From Bryobacterales bacterium (GTDB lineage: Bacteria; Acidobacteriota; Terriglobia; Bryobacterales; Bryobacteraceae), in contig JADZCM010000001.1 in the NCBI GenBank assembly GCA_020851555.1, positions 124,001 to 188,000 on the forward strand: 64,000 bases of DNA, written 5' to 3'. Both the position numbers and the translations under genes were made by a program. Below are positions 33,878-41,739 of this stretch, piece by piece (position 1 is the stretch's first letter; every line of letters begins with the position of its first letter). The notes under the pieces were generated by a model. That model did not search any database. It was given only the letters and a program-made list of their open reading frames with translations, and was not told where the DNA came from.

Positions 33878-35340
33878 GTCTTCTCGCCACCAAGCCTCTG
33901 AGCCGCATCATCGCCGAATCCGAGGGCGGCGCCCACTCGCTGAAGCGCACGCTTGGCCCGATGAGCCTGGTGGCCCTGGGAATCGGCGCCATCATCGGCG
34001 CGGGGCTGTTCTCGCTGACGGGAATCGCGGCCGCCGAAAACGCCGGCCCGGCCATCGCCCTGTCCTTTCTAATAGCTGCCATCGGATGCGCTTTCGCCGG
34101 GCTTTGTTACAGCGAATTCTCGACCATGATTCCGATCGCCGGCAGCGCCTACACCTACGCGTACGCGACCATGGGCGAATTCCTGGCCTGGGTTATCGGC
34201 TGGGACCTGGTGCTGGAGTACGCGGTGGGCGCGGCGACCGTCTCCATAAGCTGGTCGGCTTACGTGGTGAGCCTGCTGCACGACTGGGGCATCAACCTCC
34301 CGCCCTACCTGGTGGCCTCGCCCTGGCAGCCTGTCCAGTTGCCCAACGGAGAACTGGTTCACGGGCTGGTGAACCTCCCGGCCGTGTTCATCATCTGCGT
34401 GATCTCGATCCTGCTGATGATCGGCATTCGGGAATCCGCCAGCGTGAACGCGGTGGTCGTCGTGATTAAAGTGGCGGTGGTGCTGGTGTTCATCGGGGTC
34501 GGGATCTGGTTCGTCAAGGGCTCCAACTACGTTCCCTTCATCCCGGAGAACACGGGCCGGTTCGGGGAGTTCGGCTGGAGCGGGGTGCTGCGGGCCGCGG
34601 GCGTGATCTTCTTCGCCTACATCGGATTCGATGCCGTCTCGACGGCGGCTCAGGAGGCGCAGGAACCGCAGAAGAACATGCCGATCGGGATCATCGGGTC
34701 GCTGATCGTCTGCACCATCCTGTACGTGGCGTTCGCCGTGGTGCTGACCGGTCTGGCGAACTACAAAGAGTTCAAGGGGATGGCGGCGCCGGTGGCGGTA
34801 GCCATCGCCTACACGCCGTACCTGTGGCTTCAGCCGTTGATCAAGCTGGCCATCATCGCCGGGTTCACCTCGGTGATCCTGGTGATGCTGCTCGGCCAGT
34901 CACGGGTCTTTTTCTCCATGTCGCGGGACGGGCTTCTCCCGGCCATCTTCTCGGATATCCACCCGAAGTTCCGCACCCCGTGGCGCTCGAATATCCTGTT
35001 CATGGTCTTCGTGAGCCTGTTCTCGGCCTTCGCGCCCATTTCGGTTGTGGGCCACATGACGAGTATCGGCACGCTGCTGGCCTTCGTCATCGTCTGCGCG
35101 GGGATCCTGGTCATGCGCCGGACACAGCCTGATGCGCCGCGTCCGTTCCGTACACCGTGGGTCCCGGTGGTGCCCGTGCTGGGTATCCTGGTGAACTTCG
35201 CCATGATGTACGGGTTGGGGTGGGAAAACTGGGCCCGGCTGGTGGGTTGGCTGATCATCGGGCTGTGTATCTATTTTAGTTACAGCCGCCACCACAGCCG
35301 CCTGCACAGGAGCCACGCGGCGCCTAACGTAAGAAGTTGA
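33874..35340 (+). CDS. APC-family amino acid permease (second of a pair, CAT-like)
   Basis: 488 residues, twelve or more transmembrane helices. Starts at ATG 33874 with AAGGAAA upstream; the frame is open before it but belongs to the previous gene. Motifs: GPMSLVALGIGAIIGAGLFS, YSEFSTMIPIAGSAYTYAYA, FFAYIGFDAVSTAAQEAQEP and the C-terminal MRRTQPDAPRPFRTPWVPVV. This matches the cationic/neutral amino acid transporter branch (YfnA/CAT). It is only distantly similar to the permease upstream, so not a recent duplication. The two genes overlap by four bases, which suggests joint expression. Its 3' end overlaps the convergent GltS-type gene by 17 bp. Confidence 0.93.
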   Translation: MSLLATKPLSRIIAESEGGAHSLKRTLGPMSLVALGIGAIIGAGLFSLTGIAAAENAGPAIALSFLIAAIGCAFAGLCYSEFSTMIPIAGSAYTYAYATMGEFLAWVIGWDLVLEYAVGAATVSISWSAYVVSLLHDWGINLPPYLVASPWQPVQLPNGELVHGLVNLPAVFIICVISILLMIGIRESASVNAVVVVIKVAVVLVFIGVGIWFVKGSNYVPFIPENTGRFGEFGWSGVLRAAGVIFFAYIGFDAVSTAAQEAQEPQKNMPIGIIGSLIVCTILYVAFAVVLTGLANYKEFKGMAAPVAVAIAYTPYLWLQPLIKLAIIAGFTSVILVMLLGQSRVFFSMSRDGLLPAIFSDIHPKFRTPWRSNILFMVFVSLFSAFAPISVVGHMTSIGTLLAFVIVCAGILVMRRTQPDAPRPFRTPWVPVVPVLGILVNFAMMYGLGWENWARLVGWLIIGLCIYFSYSRHHSRLHRSHAAPNVRS

Positions 35341-36514
35341 TCATCGCCGTGATCATCAGGGCGTTGGCAAAGTCGATCAAAAACGCCCCGACCAGTGGGA
35401 CCACGATGAAGGCCTGCGGCGCCGGGCCGTACTTCTTGACCAGCACGTCCATACACGCCAGTGAGTTGGCCGTGGTTCCCAGCATGAAGCCGCAGAAGCC
35501 GCCCGCCATCACCGCCGACTCGTAGTCCCGTCCCATCACGCGGAAAGAAAGCGTCAGGCAAAGAACCCAGACCAGGGCCACCTGCGCCGCCAGGATCGCC
35601 ACCATCGGAAGAGCAAGGTGCGCCAGTTCCCACAGGCGCAGCGTGAGCAGCGCCATCACGATGAACAGATTCAGCGAGATGTCCCCCAGCGCCTCCAGAT
35701 GGCGCTGCGAGAGCTTCAGCACAAGGAAGCGGTCGTCCAGGTTGCGCAGCACGCCGGCGGCGATCATCGCTCCGACATAAGACGGGAGTGTCAGATTCAG
35801 CCTCTCAAAGCCCGCGCTCAGCAGCGTTCCGAGGCCCATGGCGATACACACTCCGGCCACGCTCCTCAGCAGGCTTGACTGATCGTCCCCGCGCCGCTCC
35901 CCCGTCTCGTGCGGCCCGGCCGGCCCGCCGGCGTGCGCCTGCAGGCGGTGCCTGCGGATCAGCCATCCCCCGATGTACCCGCCCAGCAAGCCGCCGCTGG
36001 TGATGCCGAATGTCGCCGAGGCGATGCCGAGCACGGGTGCGCCGGCGATTCCCAGGCTCTCGAAAGTGCCGCCGAAGGCAAGCGCCGTCGCAGGGCCTCC
36101 CGTGAGCGCCACCGAACCCGTGATGATCCCGATGAACGGGTGCAGCCCGAAAAGGCGCGCCAGCGCGATGCCCAGCAAGTTCTGTAGCACCGCGGCAAAG
36201 ACGGCCAGTGAGAAGAAGCGGAGAACCTGCGACCCGCCCCGGCCCAACGTGCGCAGGCTGACGCTCATGCCCACCGTGGTGAAGAAGGCGACCATGAGGA
36301 TGTCGCGCAGAACCATGTCGGTCTCCAGGTTCAGGAAGCGGTCGCGCAAGGTCAGCGTCAACAGCGCGTAGACCATGCCGGCTGCCACGGGAGCGGGGAT
36401 GTTCAGCCGGTCGAGGAGGCGGAACCGGCCCTTCAGCCATCCCCCCAACAGGACGCCGAGGGCGGCCAACGCCAGCACCTGAACGGCGTTCAGTTTGAGG
36501 AGCGGAACCGGCAC
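35324..36514 (-). CDS. gltS: Sodium/glutamate symporter, GltS type
   Basis: 396 residues, about ten to twelve hydrophobic helices in two inverted halves. The diagnostic re-entrant loop words are present twice in related form: TGSVALTGGPATALAFGGTF and MAGGFCGFMLGTTANSLACM. GltS couples glutamate uptake to sodium. Start is a GTG at 36514 without a ribosome site; a TAGAAT box lies only six bases upstream. The C-terminus overlaps the convergent permease gene. Together with the two APC permeases it makes an amino-acid uptake cluster. Confidence 0.9.
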   Translation of the reverse strand: MPVPLLKLNAVQVLALAALGVLLGGWLKGRFRLLDRLNIPAPVAAGMVYALLTLTLRDRFLNLETDMVLRDILMVAFFTTVGMSVSLRTLGRGGSQVLRFFSLAVFAAVLQNLLGIALARLFGLHPFIGIITGSVALTGGPATALAFGGTFESLGIAGAPVLGIASATFGITSGGLLGGYIGGWLIRRHRLQAHAGGPAGPHETGERRGDDQSSLLRSVAGVCIAMGLGTLLSAGFERLNLTLPSYVGAMIAAGVLRNLDDRFLVLKLSQRHLEALGDISLNLFIVMALLTLRLWELAHLALPMVAILAAQVALVWVLCLTLSFRVMGRDYESAVMAGGFCGFMLGTTANSLACMDVLVKKYGPAPQAFIVVPLVGAFLIDFANALMITAMINFLR

Positions 36515-36823
36515 CTGAGGATTCTACCGCACTCGTTGGCCGCACCAGGTCTATCAACCGGTGATGAAATCAGGGCGTGCGGCGTGCGGCCCTGACGTTT
36601 GGGGCCGGCGGCGAGTACGTGCCCGCTGCGTACCCCACTATTGCGGCGGCGTATACTCTGGTTTTGCCCCGGCTTGGCCATGCCCAGGCGGCCCGCCGGC
36701 TGAAAGAGGTCATGGAAAGCGTCATAGCCGTGAATCCCGAGCCGGCGGCCATTCGGCCGCGGCTCGTGCGGCGAGCCTTCCGGAACTGCATGTTACTCTG
36801 TGCGACGCGATGCGCGTGAAAGG
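36515..36823. other. Divergent intergenic region, gltS to synthase-like gene
   Basis: 309 bp. Apart from the gltS -10 box there is a TATACT (36652-36657) without a -35. A plus-strand frame of 80 codons (36577-36819) is open but has no ribosome site or recognisable content. Nothing else seen. Confidence 0.4.
36521..36526 (-). promoter_or_regulatory. -10-like box TAGAAT directly before gltS
   Basis: On the minus strand TAGAAT ends six bases before the GTG start at 36514; transcription would begin at the start codon. No -35 of good quality was found. Confidence 0.35.
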
Positions 36824-38845
36824 ATGGAGGCCACGCTGAAGCCGCGGCTGTTCGCGCCCACCGTAGTCCTGAGCGCGTTCCTGCTCTTCCTGGCCCAGCC
36901 CGTGGCCGGCAAGGTGCTGCTGCCGTGGTTCGGCGGGTCGGCCGGGGTGTGGGCCACCTGCCTGGTTTTTTTCCAGGGCCAGTTGCTGCTTGGCTACCTC
37001 TACAGCCACTGGCTGGTGAGCGGACTGCGGCCGAAGGCCCAGGCGCTATCGCACGCCGCAGTGCTGGCCACGAGCGTCCTGCTGCTGAGGTTCGCGGCGA
37101 ACGGAGGCCGGCGCCCGGCGGGGGATGGCGATCCCACGCTGCCCATCCTGGGCACGCTGGCGGTGATGCTGGGCCTGCCGTACCTGGCGCTCGCCACCTC
37201 GACCCCCCTGGTCCAGACATGGTACGCACGCAGCCGCGGCTCGGCGATGCCCTACCGTCTGTACGCATTTTCCAACGCCGGTTCGCTGGCGGCCCTGCTG
37301 TGCTACCCGGTGCTCGTCGAGCCGTACCTGAGCCTGCGTTCGCAGACGATGGCGTGGTCGGCGGGCTATGTGGTCTATGCGGTGCTGGCGGGGGCGCTGG
37401 CCTTGGCAGGTTACGGCCAGCGGGCGGCGGTGAGTCCCGGCTTGCGAACTGCCGAGTCCCCGGCGACGCCTCCGGGATGGGGGAGAAGGCTGCTGTGGGT
37501 GGCGCTGGCCGGGTGCGCCTCGGCCCTGCTTCTGGCCTCTACGAACCTCCTCACCGAGGATGTCGCCCCGGTTCCTTTTCTCTGGATTCTGCCGTTGGGG
37601 CTCTACCTTGCCAGCTTCATCCTGTGCTTCGCGCATGGTCCCTGGTACAGCAGCCGCCTGTTCGGCTGGCTGGTGACGCCGGCGCTTTTCGGGCTGGCGT
37701 TCGTCATGATCTACTCGCGCAGCGGGGCGAACCTGGTGTTAACCGCCACCCTGTTATGCGGCGGACTGTTCGTCTGCTGCATGTTCTGTCACGGGGAGCT
37801 GGCCAAACTGCGGCCCGAACCCGCCTTCCTGACCCGCTTCTACCTGATGGTGGCGCTGGGAGGCGCGCTGGGAGGCGCGCTGGCCGCCCTGGCCGCTCCG
37901 CATCTGTTCGTCGAGTACTTCGAGTTCCCGATCACCCTGGCGCTCTGCGCGTGCCTGGCGTGGACGCTCACGCCCAGAAGCACGGCCTCCCTGATCCGGC
38001 TGGGACTCACGCTGGCTCTGGTGGGCTACGTATCGGAACTGGCGTACTTGCCGATGCAGCAAGCCAGAGTGGCGGCGCGCAACTTCTACGGGACCCTGAA
38101 GGTCATCGACTCCGGCGAGGGGCCCGCGGCCGTGCGCACCCTGCTCCACGGGGGCATCAGCCACGGTTCACAATGGCTCGCCCCGGACAAGCGGCGGCTC
38201 GGCACGGCCTACTACGGACCGGCATCCGGCGGCGCGTTGGCGATCCGGCACTTGAACGGCGGCGCAAGGCGCGTCGGCGTCGTGGGACTTGGCCCGGGCA
38301 CGATGGCCGCCTACGGCAGGGCGGGCGATTACTACCGGTTCTATGAACTCAACCCGCTCGTGATCCGGATGGCCGAGACGCAGTTCACCTATCTTACGGA
38401 CTGTCCCGCCACGGTGGAAGTGGTGGAGGGCGACGCACGGCTTTCGCTCGAGCGCGAAGCCGGCCAGCGGTTCGACGTCCTGGCCATAGACGCTTTCTCG
38501 GGGGATTCCATCCCGGTTCACCTGCTCACCCGGGAGGCATTCGAGATCTATCTGCGCCACCTGCGGCCGGAAGGCGTCCTGGCGATCCATGTTTCCAACC
38601 GCTTCCTGGATTTCACGGAGGTCGTGGCGGCGATCGCCTCCAGCCTGGGGCGCGAGTCGCTGGCGGTCTTAAGCCCGGGCAGCGCCCAAGACCGGACTCT
38701 GGCTGCCACCTGGGTCCTGGCCAGCGCCAACCGGGAGTTCCTGGCGTCGCCGGTCTTCAAGCCCGGCGGAAGGAAGATCACGCCCGCAAGGCGCCTGCGC
38801 TTGTGGACGGACGATTACAGCAACCTGTTCCAGGTGCTCCGCTAG
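36824..38845 (+). CDS. Membrane protein fused to a spermidine-synthase-like domain
   Basis: 673 residues. The first 400 or so form about ten to twelve transmembrane helices (LFLAQPVAGKVLLPWFGGSA at the start, then LLWVALAGCASALLLASTNL). The remainder is a spermidine-synthase-like methyltransferase fold: VGVVGLGPGTMAAYG as nucleotide-binding glycine loop, YRFYELNPLVIRMAE, VVEGDARLSLE and LAIDAFSGDSIPVHLLTREA. Such fusions are common in acidobacteria and planctomycetes; their true reaction is not established. ATG at 36824 is preferred over a GTG at 36800; neither has a good ribosome site. Convergent with the isomerase gene 9 bp away. Confidence 0.85.
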   Translation: MEATLKPRLFAPTVVLSAFLLFLAQPVAGKVLLPWFGGSAGVWATCLVFFQGQLLLGYLYSHWLVSGLRPKAQALSHAAVLATSVLLLRFAANGGRRPAGDGDPTLPILGTLAVMLGLPYLALATSTPLVQTWYARSRGSAMPYRLYAFSNAGSLAALLCYPVLVEPYLSLRSQTMAWSAGYVVYAVLAGALALAGYGQRAAVSPGLRTAESPATPPGWGRRLLWVALAGCASALLLASTNLLTEDVAPVPFLWILPLGLYLASFILCFAHGPWYSSRLFGWLVTPALFGLAFVMIYSRSGANLVLTATLLCGGLFVCCMFCHGELAKLRPEPAFLTRFYLMVALGGALGGALAALAAPHLFVEYFEFPITLALCACLAWTLTPRSTASLIRLGLTLALVGYVSELAYLPMQQARVAARNFYGTLKVIDSGEGPAAVRTLLHGGISHGSQWLAPDKRRLGTAYYGPASGGALAIRHLNGGARRVGVVGLGPGTMAAYGRAGDYYRFYELNPLVIRMAETQFTYLTDCPATVEVVEGDARLSLEREAGQRFDVLAIDAFSGDSIPVHLLTREAFEIYLRHLRPEGVLAIHVSNRFLDFTEVVAAIASSLGRESLAVLSPGSAQDRTLAATWVLASANREFLASPVFKPGGRKITPARRLRLWTDDYSNLFQVLR

Positions 38846-38854
38846 CCCGGCGGA

Positions 38855-39703
38855 TCAGACGGTTAACGCCTGAAGGTACGGACAGCTCTCCTGGAGCGCT
38901 TCCATGTTCATCTCGACGTAGTAGTTCTGCATGCCACCGGCGCGCATGGCGGCAAAGACGCCCTTCCAGTCAATCGAGCCCTTGCCCACCGGCGCCTGCC
39001 TGCCCTCCGCGGTGCGGTCCGCCAGGTGCAGCGACAGAAACCTCCCGGGGTATTTCTTGATGAATGAGACGGGATCCATGCCGGCGCCGGCCACGTTCAC
39101 GATCTGGCACTGCATCTTCACCAGCTTGGGGTCGAAGGTGCGGATCAGTTCGTCGAAGATCAGCACGCCTTCCAGTTCCACAAGTTCCATTCCGTGATTG
39201 TGGAATCCGAGCTGGATTCCCGCCTTCAGGGTCTCGGCCCCCAGCTTGTTGGAATCCGCGGCCGCCTTTCTCCAGTCGGCCAGCGTCGCATTCTTGGGGA
39301 GGCCGAAACTGGCGATGATCATCTGCTTCAGGCCAAGCTCCCGGGCGTATGCGATCCTGTCGGCCAGGTTCTCCTGGAGTTCACGCAACCCGTAGTGACA
39401 GCTATCGCATACGATGCCCGCCGCGGTGAACTTCTGCCGCAGTTCAGCCGCGGAGAGCGATAGCAAAGGCTTGAATTGGGCGTAGCCGGGAGGTGAACAG
39501 GTCTCGGCGGCGCGGTACCCGATGGCGGCAAGCTGCCGCAGTGTGCCGTCCACGTCCGCGACAAACTCCTTGGCGATGGGGTAAGTCTGGAAGCCGATGG
39601 GCAGGCCAAACGGGGCGGCCGGCGCCCTTCCGGCCAGGCACCCCAGGGCCGCTGCGCCTCGCGCACCTCGTGCGAGGAATTCTCTTCTCGATGCCAGGGT
39701 CAT
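38855..39703 (-). CDS. TAT-exported sugar phosphate isomerase/epimerase
   Basis: 282 residues. The twin-arginine signal SRREFLARGARGAAALGCLA stands at the N-terminus. The mature part is a xylose-isomerase-like TIM barrel: PIGFQTYPIAKEF, ELGLKQMIIASFG, IQLGFHNHGMELVELEGVLI (His/Glu ligands) and FLSLHLADRT, ending in NYYVEMNM. ATG 39703 has GGAAGG at six bases, better than the upstream starts. Such periplasmic isomerases usually act with exported Gfo/Idh/MocA oxidoreductases, and one is encoded divergently 147 bp away. Substrate unknown. Confidence 0.9.
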   Translation of the reverse strand: MTLASRREFLARGARGAAALGCLAGRAPAAPFGLPIGFQTYPIAKEFVADVDGTLRQLAAIGYRAAETCSPPGYAQFKPLLSLSAAELRQKFTAAGIVCDSCHYGLRELQENLADRIAYARELGLKQMIIASFGLPKNATLADWRKAAADSNKLGAETLKAGIQLGFHNHGMELVELEGVLIFDELIRTFDPKLVKMQCQIVNVAGAGMDPVSFIKKYPGRFLSLHLADRTAEGRQAPVGKGSIDWKGVFAAMRAGGMQNYYVEMNMEALQESCPYLQALTV

Positions 39704-39850
39704 TATTGTCCTTCCTATGGCGCCCACCATACACCGCGGACTCCGGTGGGCCTCCTTGATCTGGGATTATACGGCAGGTGGCCGGGTAACCGCAGGGCAG
39801 AAGAGGCTTGCTCGGGGCGTTTGGGATAGAATATGCGTCTAGGTGCTGCC

Positions 39851-41206
39851 ATGAACAATGAGAAGCAGTCGCGTAGATCGTTTTTGAGAGACTCCGCCGT
39901 CGCGGGAGCGGGCGCGTCCGCCTTCACCATCATCAAGCCGGAACTGGTCCGGGGGGCGGGCAAGGAGAGGTTGAGGGCCGGACTGATCGGCGCGGGAGGC
40001 AGAGGCACGCAAGCCTCGGTGAACCTGCTTAGCGGGGATCCGGCCGTCGAACTGGTGGCCGTGGCCGACCTCATGCCGGACCGCCTGGAACAGTGTCTGA
40101 CGCAGTTGCGCAACCCGAAATACCTCCAGTCGAACGTGGGCCGCGTGGCGAAGGTCACCGGGCAGAGCGTGGTCGACCTGGTCGGCTCGATATCCCAACG
40201 CGTCAAAGTGGACGGCGATCACGCCTTCTCGGGCTTCGACGCCTACAAGCGCGTGCTCGCATCGGATGTCGATGTAGTGCTGTTGTGCGCTCCGCCCGGA
40301 TACCGCCCCTTGCACCTGGAAGCGGCGGTCGAGGCGGGTAAGCATCTTTTCGTCGAGAAGCCGTTCGGAACCGACGCCGTGGGGGTCCGGCGCTCGATGG
40401 CGGCGGTCAGAAAGTCGGAGGAACGCAAGCTCACGCTGGTGAGCGGAGCGCAACGCCGTTTCCAGAAGGAGTACCGGGAGACCATCGAGAAGATCCAGGG
40501 CGGCGCCATCGGAGACATCCTCGCGGCCTATGCCTACTGGATCGGTTCGCCGGTGCTTCAGTTCCTGGGCGCCGGCTGGCCCGGGCCCAAGGGCAAGCGC
40601 GACCCGAAGTGGTCCGACATGGTGTTCCAGAACCGCTCGTGGTACTCCTTCCTCTGGATCTGCGGAGACCAGATCGTCGAGCAGCACATGCACAACATCG
40701 ACGTCTGCAACTGGGTGATGGGGACGCACCCGGAGCGCGTGGTGGCGTCCGGCGGCGCGGCCTGGCGGCCCAGGGAAGAGGAATACGGCAACATCTACGA
40801 CCACCTGGTAGCGGACTTCGTGTACCCCAACGGCGTTCACATGCTCAGCCACTGCCGGCAATACCCGTCGGGGAGCTACGAGAACGTGAGCGAGTTGATC
40901 GTGGGCAGCAAGGGCCGGAGTAACTGCACTAACCTGGGCGTGCCGGGCATGGACCCGTATGTTCAGGAGCACATCGAGATGTGCCGGAGCATCCGCGGCG
41001 ACGGACCGTACATCAACCACGGCACGGCGGTGGCCCAAAGCACCATGACCTGCATCATGGGCCGGGAAGCGGCCTACTCGGGGCGGGAGATCACCTGGGA
41101 CATGGTGATGAACTCCAAGCAGGACCTGTTCCCCAAAAACCTGGACATCAACGCCAGCCTGGAGACGCCTCCCTTGCCGGTCCCCGGGCAATACAAGTTC
41201 GTCTGA
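39851..41206 (+). CDS. TAT-exported Gfo/Idh/MocA-family oxidoreductase
   Basis: 451 residues. A twin-arginine signal QSRRSFLRDSAVAGAGASAF is followed by the NAD(P) Rossmann fold (LRAGLIGAGGRGTQASVNLL) and the family motif KHLFVEKPFGTDA with the catalytic Lys. The C-terminal beta-sheet domain has WICGDQIVEQHMHNIDVCNW. It probably binds its cofactor before export and works as a sugar oxidoreductase, as known for glucose-fructose oxidoreductase. AGGTG lies five bases before the ATG at 39851. A TAGAAT box (39827-39832) may be its -10. Confidence 0.93.
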   Translation: MNNEKQSRRSFLRDSAVAGAGASAFTIIKPELVRGAGKERLRAGLIGAGGRGTQASVNLLSGDPAVELVAVADLMPDRLEQCLTQLRNPKYLQSNVGRVAKVTGQSVVDLVGSISQRVKVDGDHAFSGFDAYKRVLASDVDVVLLCAPPGYRPLHLEAAVEAGKHLFVEKPFGTDAVGVRRSMAAVRKSEERKLTLVSGAQRRFQKEYRETIEKIQGGAIGDILAAYAYWIGSPVLQFLGAGWPGPKGKRDPKWSDMVFQNRSWYSFLWICGDQIVEQHMHNIDVCNWVMGTHPERVVASGGAAWRPREEEYGNIYDHLVADFVYPNGVHMLSHCRQYPSGSYENVSELIVGSKGRSNCTNLGVPGMDPYVQEHIEMCRSIRGDGPYINHGTAVAQSTMTCIMGREAAYSGREITWDMVMNSKQDLFPKNLDINASLETPPLPVPGQYKFV

Positions 41207-41739
41207 TTGGCGCCTTACTCACGGGGATAACGCCGCCCGGCGCCGTCACCGCCTCGCGGAGGCGGGGGACAGCCCGGATGGAGTTCATTGTCGGGCGTCT
41301 CACTGTAGCCGGTTCGAGGACGCTCCGGAATCACGACATACCGCGCGGGTTCTTTTGCTCATCAACCTGCTCAGCCTCGACCGCCACCCGCTGCGCCCGG
41401 TGAAACGCGCAAAGGCGACTCCGGTGCTTTCCGGCACACCCTCGGCACGACGGCGCCGGCATGGCCGGAAAAGTTATAATAGTGAGGGCGACAACGAGGG
41501 CGGACAAGCAGGGACTCTCTTCTTCGCTCCGCCTGTGCAGGTCGTACTTGGCATATGCAAGCCGCACGTTATGGGTTCAGGACGCATTTGAGCGCCTGCC
41601 GGCGACGGTTGTGCATCTTCCAACTGAACTCCGGATCTACTCGCCGGAGTAAATAGCCAGGCTCGGAAAGCAGCGGAATCCGGACAGTTGACGGCGCTGG
41701 CCCCGGCAACTCAAGCACCGCCGGACAACCCGGCTACCA
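41207..41739 (+). other. 533-bp gene-free region before the cyclic glucan synthase
   Basis: No convincing gene. It holds a hairpin at 41249-41265, a TATAAT at 41475-41480 and a TTGACG at 41688-41693. Neither box has a partner at 16-18 nt. If 41475-41480 is the promoter, the giant gene has a leader of about 250 nt. Confidence 0.5.
41249..41265 (+). terminator. Hairpin after the oxidoreductase gene
   Basis: CCGCCTC/GAGGCGG, seven perfect base pairs with a 3-nt loop, 43 bp after the stop codon at 41206. No T-tract follows, so termination would need a factor or is weak. Confidence 0.3.

Noticed and set aside
36577-36819. 80-codon frame before the synthase-like gene
   Set aside because: No ribosome site and no similarity; it may be intergenic.
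41311-41340. GGTTCGA stretch resembling a tRNA T-loop
   Set aside because: Flanking bases do not pair as a T-stem and no acceptor or anticodon arm could be built.
41452-41480. Complete promoter with TATAAT at 41475
   Set aside because: The position 17 nt upstream reads GGCGCC, not a -35 box; only the -10 can be stated.
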